Below, piece by piece: positions 9,092 to 17,001 of a stretch of DNA of 64,000 bases; positions within the stretch are counted from its first letter, which is position 1, and each line of letters opens with the position of its first letter. Below the pieces are notes generated by a model, which was given only the letters and a program-made list of their open reading frames with translations, ran no database searches and had not been told where the DNA came from. A program made the translations under genes and the position numbers. This DNA is from Trichodesmium sp050015995 (GTDB lineage Bacteria > Cyanobacteriota > Cyanobacteriia > Cyanobacteriales > Microcoleaceae): assembly GCF_050015995.1 (NCBI RefSeq), contig NZ_JBNHEP010000067.1, positions 8,770 through 72,769 on the forward strand, written 5' to 3'.

Positions 9092-9811
9092 ATGTGTTTG
9101 CCATTAAATAGATTTTTGTCTTCTTCTTCCTTCTTCCTTCTTCCTTCCTTCTTCCTTCTTTCTTCTTCCTTCTTCACTAGCTTTAGTAGTTGGAACTCTA
9201 ATTTATCTAATTCTAGCCAGAGTATGCTTACTATACAAGCTCAAGGTTTTCTCGATAACCGTCCCGACTTTTTTGACAAAGGACGACTCCAAATGGAGCA
9301 AGAAATAAAACAACTAGAACAACAAAATCCTCAGCCAATATTAACAATTGAATCAGGAGAAATACAGTGGCAAAATATTATTTTTAAAGAAGGTGGTTTC
9401 TCAATCTGGATGCCTGCTGGAACTATGACTGAAGAGACAGAAATCATTGAAACTGAGAAGGGAAAAATTAAATTTAAAGTATTTGCCAGTCATCCAGCAT
9501 CAGCAAGATTTGTAGTGGCTTATTCTGATATTTTAAACAGTCAACAATTAGCCAATAAACAAAATATATTGCCCAAGTTTCAAAAGAAAATTGTTAATGT
9601 AACAGGTTTTGAATTGAGTAGCGATCGCTCCTATAATTTAGGAGATATTCCAGGTAGAGAATTCGTCTTGAAAAATGACGCTGAAACTATTACATTCCGA
9701 ATCTATTTAGTAGGTCAACGGTTACATATTATCGGTGCAAGTGAAACAGCAAAAAATAATCAAATAGCTGGAGCAGTAGTAACTTTTCTAGATTCATTTA
9801 AGCTAAATTAA
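9092..9811 (+). CDS. Exported protein of unknown function
   Basis: 239 residues. The N-terminus (about 8-31) is a hydrophobic Ser/Phe/Leu stretch that reads as a signal peptide or anchor but is encoded by a CTTCTTCC-type microsatellite (9118-9178). The mature part (about 45 onward) begins LTIQAQGFLDNRPDFF, has a Gln/Glu-rich helix, then a beta-rich domain with GGFSIWMPAGTM, ending in a strand-helix AGAVVTFLDSFKL. This resembles the short lipoprotein-like domains cyanobacteria use to process 'SFSVLMPG'-type secreted proteins, but I cannot name it. Gain or loss of bases in the microsatellite would shift the frame of the export signal. Confidence 0.7.
   Translation: MCLPLNRFLSSSSFFLLPSFFLLSSSFFTSFSSWNSNLSNSSQSMLTIQAQGFLDNRPDFFDKGRLQMEQEIKQLEQQNPQPILTIESGEIQWQNIIFKEGGFSIWMPAGTMTEETEIIETEKGKIKFKVFASHPASARFVVAYSDILNSQQLANKQNILPKFQKKIVNVTGFELSSDRSYNLGDIPGREFVLKNDAETITFRIYLVGQRLHIIGASETAKNNQIAGAVVTFLDSFKLN
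9118..9178 (+). repeat. CTTCTTCC microsatellite inside a signal-peptide coding region
   Basis: About 60 bases made of CTTCTTCC/TTCCTTCTT units in register with the start of the 9092 gene. They encode alternating Ser, Phe and Leu. This is a candidate slippage tract. Confidence 0.75.
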
Positions 9812-9929
9812 AATTATTGTCATGTTTGAACTGTTATCTTTTCCCTCAAATATTTAATTTTCTGTTCTCAACTCAAAAAGCACCATTTTCATGTAAGTTA
9901 AAAGAAAAAAAATATACCTTTTTAAGTTG

Positions 9930-11150
9930 ATGATTCCAGTAGAACAATTATTTATAGTGGCAGGGGTGCTTTTGCTAGCTGGTATTATTGCCAGTAAAGC
10001 GGCTAATAAGTTAGGAGTCCCAGCTTTACTATTATTCCTTTTAGTGGGAATGGTAGCAGGTTCAGAAGGCATTGGTGGTATTGAATTTGATAATCCAATG
10101 CAAGCAAAATTGATAGGAGATTTAGCACTCACTTTAATACTATTTGCTGGGGGACTAGATACAAAATGGACTCAAATTAGACCTGTTCTCTGGAAAGGTC
10201 TAACACTTTCAACTGTTGGTGTAGGGATTACTGCCTTACTTTTAGGCTCATTTGCCTGGTTTATGCTTGGGTCTTTTACCAACTTCAATATTGGCCCAAA
10301 AGGTATTACTTGGTCAGAGGGACTATTGTTAGGAGCAATTATGTCCTCGACTGATGCTGCAGCAGTTTTTTCTGTACTCAAAACTAGCAATTTAGGACTC
10401 AAGGGAGACCTACAACCATTACTAGAACTAGAATCAGGGAGTAATGACCCAATGGCAGTTTTGTTAACTGTTCAAATAGTCGAAATTTTATCCACTGGTG
10501 ATACTTCCATCATTAAATTATTGATTTCACTATTCTTGCAAATAGGAGTTGGTGGAGCATTTGGTTATGGTATGGGGCGTGCCATAGTATGGGTGGTAAA
10601 TCATTTGCGCTTGAATTCCCAAGGTCTCTACCCAGTTGCAACCCTCGCAATGGCAATGCTGACATACGGGATTACAGATTTATTTGGTGGTAATGGTTTC
10701 CTAGCAGTTTATATTGCCGGAGTTGTGATGGGAAATTTCCGCTTTATTTACTCAGAAACTATTCGTAGTTTTCACGATGGTTTATCTTGGTTAATGCAAA
10801 TTGTGATCTTCCTAACTTTAGGATTATTAGTATTTCCTTCCCGTCTCTTACCTGTAGCTAGTGTTGCTATAGTAATTGCGATATTTCTCATATTTATTGC
10901 TCGTCCTGTTAGTGTATTTATTTGTTTAGCTTTCAGTGGCTATCGTTTACGAGAAAAATTATTTATTTCGTGGGTAGGGTTACGGGGTTCTGTGCCAATT
11001 ATTCTGGCAACATTTCCTGTAACTTCTGGTATTTCAGGTGGACGTAGTATTTTTAACGTTGTATTTTTTATTGTGCTAACTTCAGTTCTAGTTCAAGGTC
11101 TGACTTTAGCTCCTGCTGCTCGATGGTTAGGTTTAGTAGAATCAAATTAG
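9930..11150 (+). CDS. CPA1-type cation/proton antiporter (NhaP/CvrA-like)
   Basis: 406 residues from ATG 9930; a TTG directly upstream at 9927 is an alternative. About 12 hydrophobic helices fill the chain. Diagnostic motifs are SSTDAAAVFSVLK and ELESGSNDPMAVLLT, where the paired Asn-Asp of the ion site sits, and a conserved GLRGSVPIILATFP late helix. Members exchange Na+ or K+ for H+ across the cytoplasmic or thylakoid membrane. The short form lacks the cytosolic TrkA-C tail of NhaP2, so gating by nucleotide is not expected. The cation cannot be told from sequence alone. A possible operon with the DUF3124 lipoprotein 57 bases downstream. Confidence 0.92.
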   Translation: MIPVEQLFIVAGVLLLAGIIASKAANKLGVPALLLFLLVGMVAGSEGIGGIEFDNPMQAKLIGDLALTLILFAGGLDTKWTQIRPVLWKGLTLSTVGVGITALLLGSFAWFMLGSFTNFNIGPKGITWSEGLLLGAIMSSTDAAAVFSVLKTSNLGLKGDLQPLLELESGSNDPMAVLLTVQIVEILSTGDTSIIKLLISLFLQIGVGGAFGYGMGRAIVWVVNHLRLNSQGLYPVATLAMAMLTYGITDLFGGNGFLAVYIAGVVMGNFRFIYSETIRSFHDGLSWLMQIVIFLTLGLLVFPSRLLPVASVAIVIAIFLIFIARPVSVFICLAFSGYRLREKLFISWVGLRGSVPIILATFPVTSGISGGRSIFNVVFFIVLTSVLVQGLTLAPAARWLGLVESN

Positions 11151-11207
11151 ATTTCCAAATACATTAGTAATTTCAACGGATTTATTTCACTAATATTCAC
11201 AAGAAAA

Positions 11208-11783
11208 ATGAAACAAATATTGCAGTGTATTTTTCTGACAATTACCGTAACATTACTCTGTTCTTGTACTTCTGCTCAAATCGTTCAACAACCACTAAGT
11301 CAACCAAATCATGATAATAATACTGCCGTTGCTGTTAATTATCCATCTGCCCAAAAAACAGAAATTATCCTCACTGAAAATCTAGAAATAACTACAGGAC
11401 AGACTATTTATGTTCCGATATATTCTCATGTATATTACGCCAACCAGCAACGAATTTATAATTTATCAGCAACTCTAAGTATTCGGAATACTGACCTAGA
11501 AAATCCTATAATTATTACTGCGGTAAAATATTATGATACAGAGGGAAAATTGGTTAAACAATATCTGCAAAATCCATTAAAATTAAATCCTTTAGTTTCA
11601 CGGGATTTTTATTTAGAACAAAAAGACCAAACTGGCGGTTCTGGAGCCAACTTTTTAGTAGAATGGGTAGCAGAAAAACAAGTAAATGAACCAATAGTTG
11701 AAGCGGTAATGGTTGGTGTTTCAGGAAGCCAAGCAGTGGCATTTTCTAGTTCAGGTAGGGTGATTGAAAATAAAACTAATTAA
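11208..11783 (+). CDS. DUF3124 lipoprotein
   Basis: 191 residues. A signal peptide with lipobox LLCSCT (Cys about 20) predicts a lipid-anchored envelope protein. After a short Gln/Asn-rich linker the domain shows GQTIYVPIYSHVYY, then LSATLSIRNTD, YYDTEGKLVKQYL and VEWVAEKQV, matching DUF3124 as I remember it, a beta-sandwich-like family of unknown role. It lies 57 bases after the antiporter gene on the same strand and may be co-transcribed with it. Intact and of typical length. Confidence 0.85.
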   Translation: MKQILQCIFLTITVTLLCSCTSAQIVQQPLSQPNHDNNTAVAVNYPSAQKTEIILTENLEITTGQTIYVPIYSHVYYANQQRIYNLSATLSIRNTDLENPIIITAVKYYDTEGKLVKQYLQNPLKLNPLVSRDFYLEQKDQTGGSGANFLVEWVAEKQVNEPIVEAVMVGVSGSQAVAFSSSGRVIENKTN

Positions 11784-12087
11784 ATGAAGGGATAAAGCGT
11801 ATTTGAGCCAAATTAATTGGAGATAAAATTTAACCTCAAAAGCTTTTTTAAGTAGGGGTAAATGTAAAATAAATTTTGTCTAGGTACTCAGTTTATCTGA
11901 TAAAACTCTTTGGAGATTTAAGATAAGCGTAATAAAATTTTTAAGGGTTAACAACCCAAGACCGCTATGGTTTCCTCAAATGATTCAGGTAGGTAGGGGC
12001 GCTACCCTAATAAATAAATTCAAAGCAAAAAAAACAATACTAAGTAAGTTCTATAATAAAAAGTATATCAATTCCGGGAAAAAAATC
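11784..12087. other. Spacer upstream of the lipid-kinase gene
   Basis: About 300 AT-rich bases. The reading frame of the next gene stays open back to 11980, but the upstream codons are Lys/Asn-rich without family similarity, so ATG 12088 is preferred. No repeat family copy recognised. Confidence 0.45.
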
Positions 12088-13431
12088 ATGGCAAACATTA
12101 TTGCTTTACTTGCTTATGACAGCAAAAAAGACAACTTAGTTGAATTTGTCAAAAAACATAAAATTGTATTATCTAGGTATCAATTAATAGCGACAGAAAA
12201 CACTGCCCAATATATTTTACAAGAAACAGGTATAGAAATAAATTCTGTATTAGCAGGTCCTTTAGGAGGAGATGCTCAAATAGCTGTAGAAGTAACTACG
12301 GGTAATGTAGTTGCTGTTATTTGTTTGGTAGACTATCTATTCTATCAATCTTATGAACCCGATATCCAATTATTATTGCGTCTTTGTCAGGTGCATAATG
12401 TTCCCATTGCCATCAATATTGCCACCGCAGAAACTATTATTAACAGTTTCATTCAAACCACTGTTGCTCACCTCATATTTAACCCCATATCTGGTCAAGG
12501 TAATGCTCAACAAGAATTATCATTAATTAAATCACTTCTCGAACCTTATCTACATTTATATATACATCAAACAACCCCAGACAAAACAGCAGAAGAATTG
12601 ACAGAATTAGCGATCGCTAAACAAGCAGATATAATTATTGCTTCTGGAGGAGATGGTACAGTTTCTGCAGTTGCTGGAGCTTTAGTAAATATAGATATCC
12701 CTCTGGGTGTAATTCCCAGGGGAACAGCTAACGCCTTTTGTATGGCATTAGGAATTCCCAGTATTACCCCCATCAGAAGTGCTTGCGAAGTTATCTTGGC
12801 AGGCAAAACTCGCGTTATAGATGTTGCCCGTTGCAACGAACGTACCATGATTTTATTAGCAGGGGTGGGATATGAAGCAGAAACCATAGAAAGAGCAGAC
12901 CGGGAAACCAAAAACCGTTGGGGAGTGCTTGCATATATGATGGCAGGTTGGCAGCAGCTCAACGAACAGGAACTTTTTGATATTGAAATTGAAATTGACG
13001 GGGTGACGAAAACTTTCCAAGCAGGAGCTATTACTATTGCTAATGCAGCTCCACCCACATCATTTTTGGCTCAAGGTTTGGGACAAGTAATTATGAATGA
13101 TGGTCTATTAGAAGTAATGATAATTACCTCCAATAGTAGACTTCAAGCTGTTAACACTGGAGTTAGAATGTTCGGGTCAGCAATATTTAAAACTCCTGCT
13201 CAACATGAAGACACTATTGGTTTGCGGACAAAACGGGTAAAAGTTAGTACAGATCCACCGCAAAAAGTTGTGCTTGATGGTGAAATTATTGGCACTACTC
13301 CTATTGAGGTAGAGTGTATTCCGAGTGGCTTAATCGTACTTGCTCCACCAACCAATGAAACTGAAGAAAAATCTGCCTGGAGTTTTCTCTCCTTCCCAAA
13401 AAGAGTTAAAAATCAGGAGTTGGAAAAATGA
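12088..13431 (+). CDS. Methylglyoxal-synthase-like domain fused to a diacylglycerol-type lipid kinase
   Basis: 447 residues from ATG 12088. Residues 1-125 align without gaps to methylglyoxal synthase, but two active-site histidines are tyrosines: Y10 at the place of E. coli H19 and Y89 at H98. The phosphate loop TGTTG is TENTA (36-40). Aspartates D62, D82 and D92 (E. coli 71, 91, 101) remain. Residues about 130-435 are a DAGK/YegS-type lipid kinase with the nucleotide loop SGGDGT and the later RGTANAF motif, which look intact. The fusion order is known in cyanobacteria. The kinase probably phosphorylates a lipid hydroxyl at the membrane; the N-terminal domain may have become regulatory (inference). 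Confidence 0.9.
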   Translation: MANIIALLAYDSKKDNLVEFVKKHKIVLSRYQLIATENTAQYILQETGIEINSVLAGPLGGDAQIAVEVTTGNVVAVICLVDYLFYQSYEPDIQLLLRLCQVHNVPIAINIATAETIINSFIQTTVAHLIFNPISGQGNAQQELSLIKSLLEPYLHLYIHQTTPDKTAEELTELAIAKQADIIIASGGDGTVSAVAGALVNIDIPLGVIPRGTANAFCMALGIPSITPIRSACEVILAGKTRVIDVARCNERTMILLAGVGYEAETIERADRETKNRWGVLAYMMAGWQQLNEQELFDIEIEIDGVTKTFQAGAITIANAAPPTSFLAQGLGQVIMNDGLLEVMIITSNSRLQAVNTGVRMFGSAIFKTPAQHEDTIGLRTKRVKVSTDPPQKVVLDGEIIGTTPIEVECIPSGLIVLAPPTNETEEKSAWSFLSFPKRVKNQELEK

Positions 13432-13589
13432 AGTAAGAAGTTAGAAGTCAAAAGTTAAAAATCATCGGATAATTTGAAGCTATAAAACAGTATAATCTGA
13501 TTTATTGTAGGCAAAAAATAAAATATTTATTAGAATTATCCATTGTAAAATATTTGCCTACATTATCACTTAACTAGCAATTTTTTAAT

Positions 13590-13697
13590 GTGAAAACAGA
13601 CAGTATTTTCTATCAACTATTTCTCACATTTCCAACCAGTTTTCTTGAATTAATTGGTGTTGTTCAACAAATAGCTAATTCTGCTAATAATAATTAG
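13590..13697 (+). pseudogene. N-terminal scrap of a DUF2887/Rpn-type gene
   Basis: GTG 13590 opens VKTDSIFYQLFLTFPTSF followed by LELIG, which matches the start of the cyanobacterial DUF2887 (PD-(D/E)XK nuclease superfamily) proteins. After about 23 residues the similarity ends and a stop follows at 13695. A family A inverted-repeat element begins 22 bases later and may have replaced the rest. Confidence 0.5.
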
Positions 13698-13718
13698 ATA
13701 ACTGAAGAGATTCAGACT

Positions 13719-13844
13719 AATATCATGTCCGGATAATGAGTGATAAAAAAGTTTTTGTTTGTAGTAGGGCTTTAGCCCTAACTATAGATGGGGCTAAAGC
13801 CCTACTACGAGCCTTGATTATAACTATTCAAGCGAACATTATAT
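13719..13844. repeat. Inverted-repeat element, family A, copy 1
   Basis: Starts ATATCATGTCCGGATAAT and ends in a degenerate match to the reverse complement (taactattcaagcgaacatt). The centre is an inverted repeat, GTAGTAGGGCTTTAGCCCTA against GGGCTAAAGCCCTACTAC. Other copies are at 14397-14528 and 36215-36343. Confidence 0.75.
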
Positions 13845-13879
13845 CCTACATTCCGCACGACAAAATGTAGCATGAAAAA

Positions 13880-13914
<35 letters not shown>

Positions 13915-14396
13915 AATTAAAGTGGTCAATAGGAGTAAGTAATTGAGTATTTATGCTTAATATTTTCCTGAGAATCTGACTCCTGAGAAAGGTCAATGAA
14001 TAGGATTTATAGAGTATAAATACGAACCCGCGCTACCATTTTTGATACTACTTTTAATATTACAACTTGACGTGCGGAATATGGGTTATATAATACCATG
14101 TCCGGTAGCATCGGAGCGTGTATAGAATTAAGTTTCAATTAGAAGAAACCCTTCAGCATAAGTGCCTTCTGCCCTCTGCCTTCCTTCCACAAAAGTACTC
14201 TTTGTGCAACAAAGCTATTATTAATTAGACCTCTCCAGAAAATAAACTTGCTCTTTATTTAAGACAAGCTAGAGTTGTAAAATTCACTCTCCGAAATCAT
14301 TTTTCGTATCTTTTTCGTGAAAATATATTCCCTGTTAAGTGTTAAGTGTTCCCTACTAGCCGCAAAAAATCTATATCTTTTTCGGAGATATCTATT

Positions 14397-14528
14397 ATAT
14401 TATGTTCGGTTAAATAGTTATTATAATTATAGTTCGTAGTATAGCTCTCAGCCGGAACTGTAGATAGGGCTGAGAGCTATACTACAAACCATATACTTTA
14501 TTATAAGTGATTATCCGAACATGATATT
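14397..14528. repeat. Inverted-repeat element, family A, copy 2
   Basis: Ends are ATATTATGTTCGGTTAAAT and its inverted partner GATTATCCGAACATGATAT. The core arms are GTAGTATAGCTCTCAGCC and GGGCTGAGAGCTATACTAC. The arms differ from copy 1 but the complement is kept between arms, so the hairpin itself appears maintained. Confidence 0.8.
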
Positions 14529-14650
14529 AGACATCTGGTGAAAATTCAAAATCAAATCAGTTATCATCCAGAAATTATTTGTTCTTTCTTCCTGTTCCCT
14601 GTTCCCTGTTCCCTGTTCCCTGTTCCCTCTTTTCCGGAGATATCTATTGT
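14525..14650. repeat. Inverted-repeat element, family C, copy 1
   Basis: Begins ATTAGACATCTGGTGA, continues 'aatcaaatcag', and ends TTTTCCGGAGATATCTATT after five CCTGTTC-type tandem units. It overlaps the end of the adjoining family A copy by a few bases. Fuller copies are at 21791-21910 and 32813-32946. Confidence 0.7.
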
Positions 14651-14668
14651 TAATTATTGAACAACGCC

Positions 14669-16591
14669 TCATTCGATTATTTCTAATGCATCTATCTTAG
14701 CTTTAATGTCTTCGTCTTCAAGATTGTTGTAGTGTTTGTTTAGTAAAATAATATCTTTTGGTTGCCAATCCACCTTTTTAACCACTTTATTAATCTGTGC
14801 TTTCAATTCAGGGCGCAGATATTCTAGATTTTCAGTGTTTGGCCAAGCATCAGCAAAAATCTCCAAAATTTTGTTGCCCTCTTCCCTACTAATAGATCGT
14901 TCCTCCCCAAAATTATTTATTTGATCGGGATATCGTTTTGGTGAACCCAACCATTGAATTAAAGTAATGGTATTAGATTCTCCTCCACTTGTAAAGTAAG
15001 CAAGAAAACGAAGTCCTGCTTCTTGCTCTCTGTTTCTATGAGTTGCATTCAAAATTTGTAAAATCTGCTGAGTATTAAATTTTCCAATCTGGGCTAGTGT
15101 TTTTGCTGTTGCTTCACGAACCTCCGAATCTTCATCCTCCAACAAACCTAACAATTGGGGAATCAATTGTTTAGCCTCCGAACCCATCTCACCCACTGCC
15201 AATACTGTTGCTTCACGGACATCCGAATTTTCATCTTTCAACAACTGCTGCAACTGGGGAATCAATTGTTTAGCCTCCGAACCCAGATTACCCACTGCGG
15301 ATGCTACAGCAGCACGGACATCGGAATTTTCATCCTTCAACAACTGCTGCAACTGAGGAATCAATTGTTTAGCCTCCGACTCCAGATTACCCACTGCGGA
15401 TGCTGCAGCAGCACGGACACGCTCATCTTCATCTTTGAACAACTGCTGAAACTGAGGAATCAATTGTTTAGCCTCCGACCCCAGATTACCCACTGCGGAT
15501 GCTGCAGCGGAACGCACACGGTCATCCTTATCTTTAAACAACTGCTGAAACTGAGGAATAAATTGTTTAGCAGTCTCCGACCTCATCTCACCCAATGCCC
15601 ATGCTGCTGCTCTACGAACACCCACATCTTCATCGCTGAACAACTTCTCCAACTCAGGAATAAATTGTTGGGCATCCCTTTCTATCTCACTCATCGCCCT
15701 TATTACTGCAAAACGAACACGTATGTTTCGATCCCTCGACAACTGCAGTAGTTGGGGAATCAATTCCATAGCTTCCCACCCCATGTCACCCACTGCTGTT
15801 GCTGCTACATAACGAACCTCCGAATGTTCATCGCTGAACAACTGCTGCAACTGGGGAATCAATTCTTTACCTTCCGATCCCATCTCATCCGCTATTATTG
15901 CTGCTGCGTAACGGACATCTGAATTTTCATCCCTCAATAACTGCTGCAACTGGGGAATCAATTCTTTAGCTTCCCACCCCAAATTACCTACTGCTGTTAC
16001 TGCTGCTCTAAGGACATCCGAATTTTTATCCTTCAACAACTGCTGCAACTGGGGAATAAATTCTTTAGCGTCTGACCCCATCTCACCCACTGCTGTTACT
16101 GCTGCTGCACGGACACGCCAATTTCTATCCTTTAACAACTGCTGCAACTGGGGAATCAATTCTTGATTCTCTGACCCTATCTTACCCACTGCTGTTGCTG
16201 CTGCTCTAATAACACGCCAATTTTCATCCCTGAACAACTGTAGTAACTGGGGAATAAATTGTTTAGCCTCCGACCCTATCTCACCTATTGCTCTTGCTGC
16301 TGCCAAACGAACACGGAAATCTCTATCCCTCAATAATTTTCCAATTTGTTCTACTCGCTCCGACGGAATTTCAACAACAGGTTTAAAGTCATATTCAGAC
16401 ATTTTTTTCATAGCCTCACTCCAAACATCAGGGTCAGAATCATCTAATGCTGACCACATTCCCTGGAGCTGCCAGTCTTCTGGCGGTGATTTGTCAGAAG
16501 CTTGAACATGACTCAAATTTACTACTAATAACGCTACCAATAACAGCAGCAAAAAACGCCATTTACGAAGAAAGGAGTTAGAGAGTTTCAT
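14669..16591 (-). CDS. Exported HEAT-repeat protein (HEAT-B)
   Basis: 640 residues, start ATG 16591. Residues 1-32 are a signal peptide (basic RKWR, then a Leu/Val core, then HVQAS). From about 60 to 500 there are 13 HEAT/PBS-lyase-like units of 33 residues, each of the form VGxxGSEAKxLIPQLxxL followed by a Asp/Glu-Asp-Ser-x-Val-Arg turn. A conserved C-terminal module (about 505-640) contains LIQWLGSPKRYPD and a YLRPELKAQI helix. HEAT solenoids bind proteins, here probably in the periplasm. It is a paralogue of the HEAT gene at 18890-20839 but ends where that one continues into membrane segments. It is the last gene of the three-gene minus-strand group. Confidence 0.85.
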   Translation of the reverse strand: MKLSNSFLRKWRFLLLLLVALLVVNLSHVQASDKSPPEDWQLQGMWSALDDSDPDVWSEAMKKMSEYDFKPVVEIPSERVEQIGKLLRDRDFRVRLAAARAIGEIGSEAKQFIPQLLQLFRDENWRVIRAAATAVGKIGSENQELIPQLQQLLKDRNWRVRAAAVTAVGEMGSDAKEFIPQLQQLLKDKNSDVLRAAVTAVGNLGWEAKELIPQLQQLLRDENSDVRYAAAIIADEMGSEGKELIPQLQQLFSDEHSEVRYVAATAVGDMGWEAMELIPQLLQLSRDRNIRVRFAVIRAMSEIERDAQQFIPELEKLFSDEDVGVRRAAAWALGEMRSETAKQFIPQFQQLFKDKDDRVRSAAASAVGNLGSEAKQLIPQFQQLFKDEDERVRAAAASAVGNLESEAKQLIPQLQQLLKDENSDVRAAVASAVGNLGSEAKQLIPQLQQLLKDENSDVREATVLAVGEMGSEAKQLIPQLLGLLEDEDSEVREATAKTLAQIGKFNTQQILQILNATHRNREQEAGLRFLAYFTSGGESNTITLIQWLGSPKRYPDQINNFGEERSISREEGNKILEIFADAWPNTENLEYLRPELKAQINKVVKKVDWQPKDIILLNKHYNNLEDEDIKAKIDALEIIE

Positions 16592-17001
16592 CGTCTTAAG
16601 ATTGAGAGATAGAAAGCAGCATTTTTAAGCTTAACATAATTAAATTGACGGAAGAAAAAATTTAAGAAAGAATTTAGGCGAACTGAGATTGCTTCGCTCT
16701 ACTTTGTTCCAGTCACAATGACAGAATAATATCTTGGTAGTCCTGTGTTAGGGCTAAAGCCCTACTAATAGCGCGTCAAGCTTGAAAATGTGGTTGAAAA
16801 AACCTAACCCCCCAACCCCCTTCCCTGCAAGGGAAGGGGGGAAATTCTCCCCTCTCCTTGCAGGAGAGGGGTTGGGGGAGAGGTCTTCATTGACTCGCTC
16901 TTTACCCACATTTTAAAGCTAGACGAGGTACTACAATTTTAGTCTAGACACACTACTACAAACAAAAACCTGATATAAATTTAATCAATTTATATCTTTT
17001 A
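16592..17001. other. Spacer with G/C-tract repeat and palindromic remnant
   Basis: Holds 'gttagggctaaagccctac' (16748-16766, half of a family A core) and, at 16785-16925, one copy of the 'taaccccccaacccccttccct' block with CAAGGGAAGGGGG and CTCCTTGCAGGAGAGGGG hairpins. The same block is tandemly repeated at 21310-21800. It separates the NACHT gene from HEAT-B by about 410 bases. Confidence 0.7.

Noticed and set aside
15155..15751. Plus-strand 198-codon frame inside HEAT-B (and a 192-codon one inside HEAT-A)
   Set aside because: They are antisense shadows of the 33-residue HEAT units; their periodicity simply mirrors the 99-base repeats.
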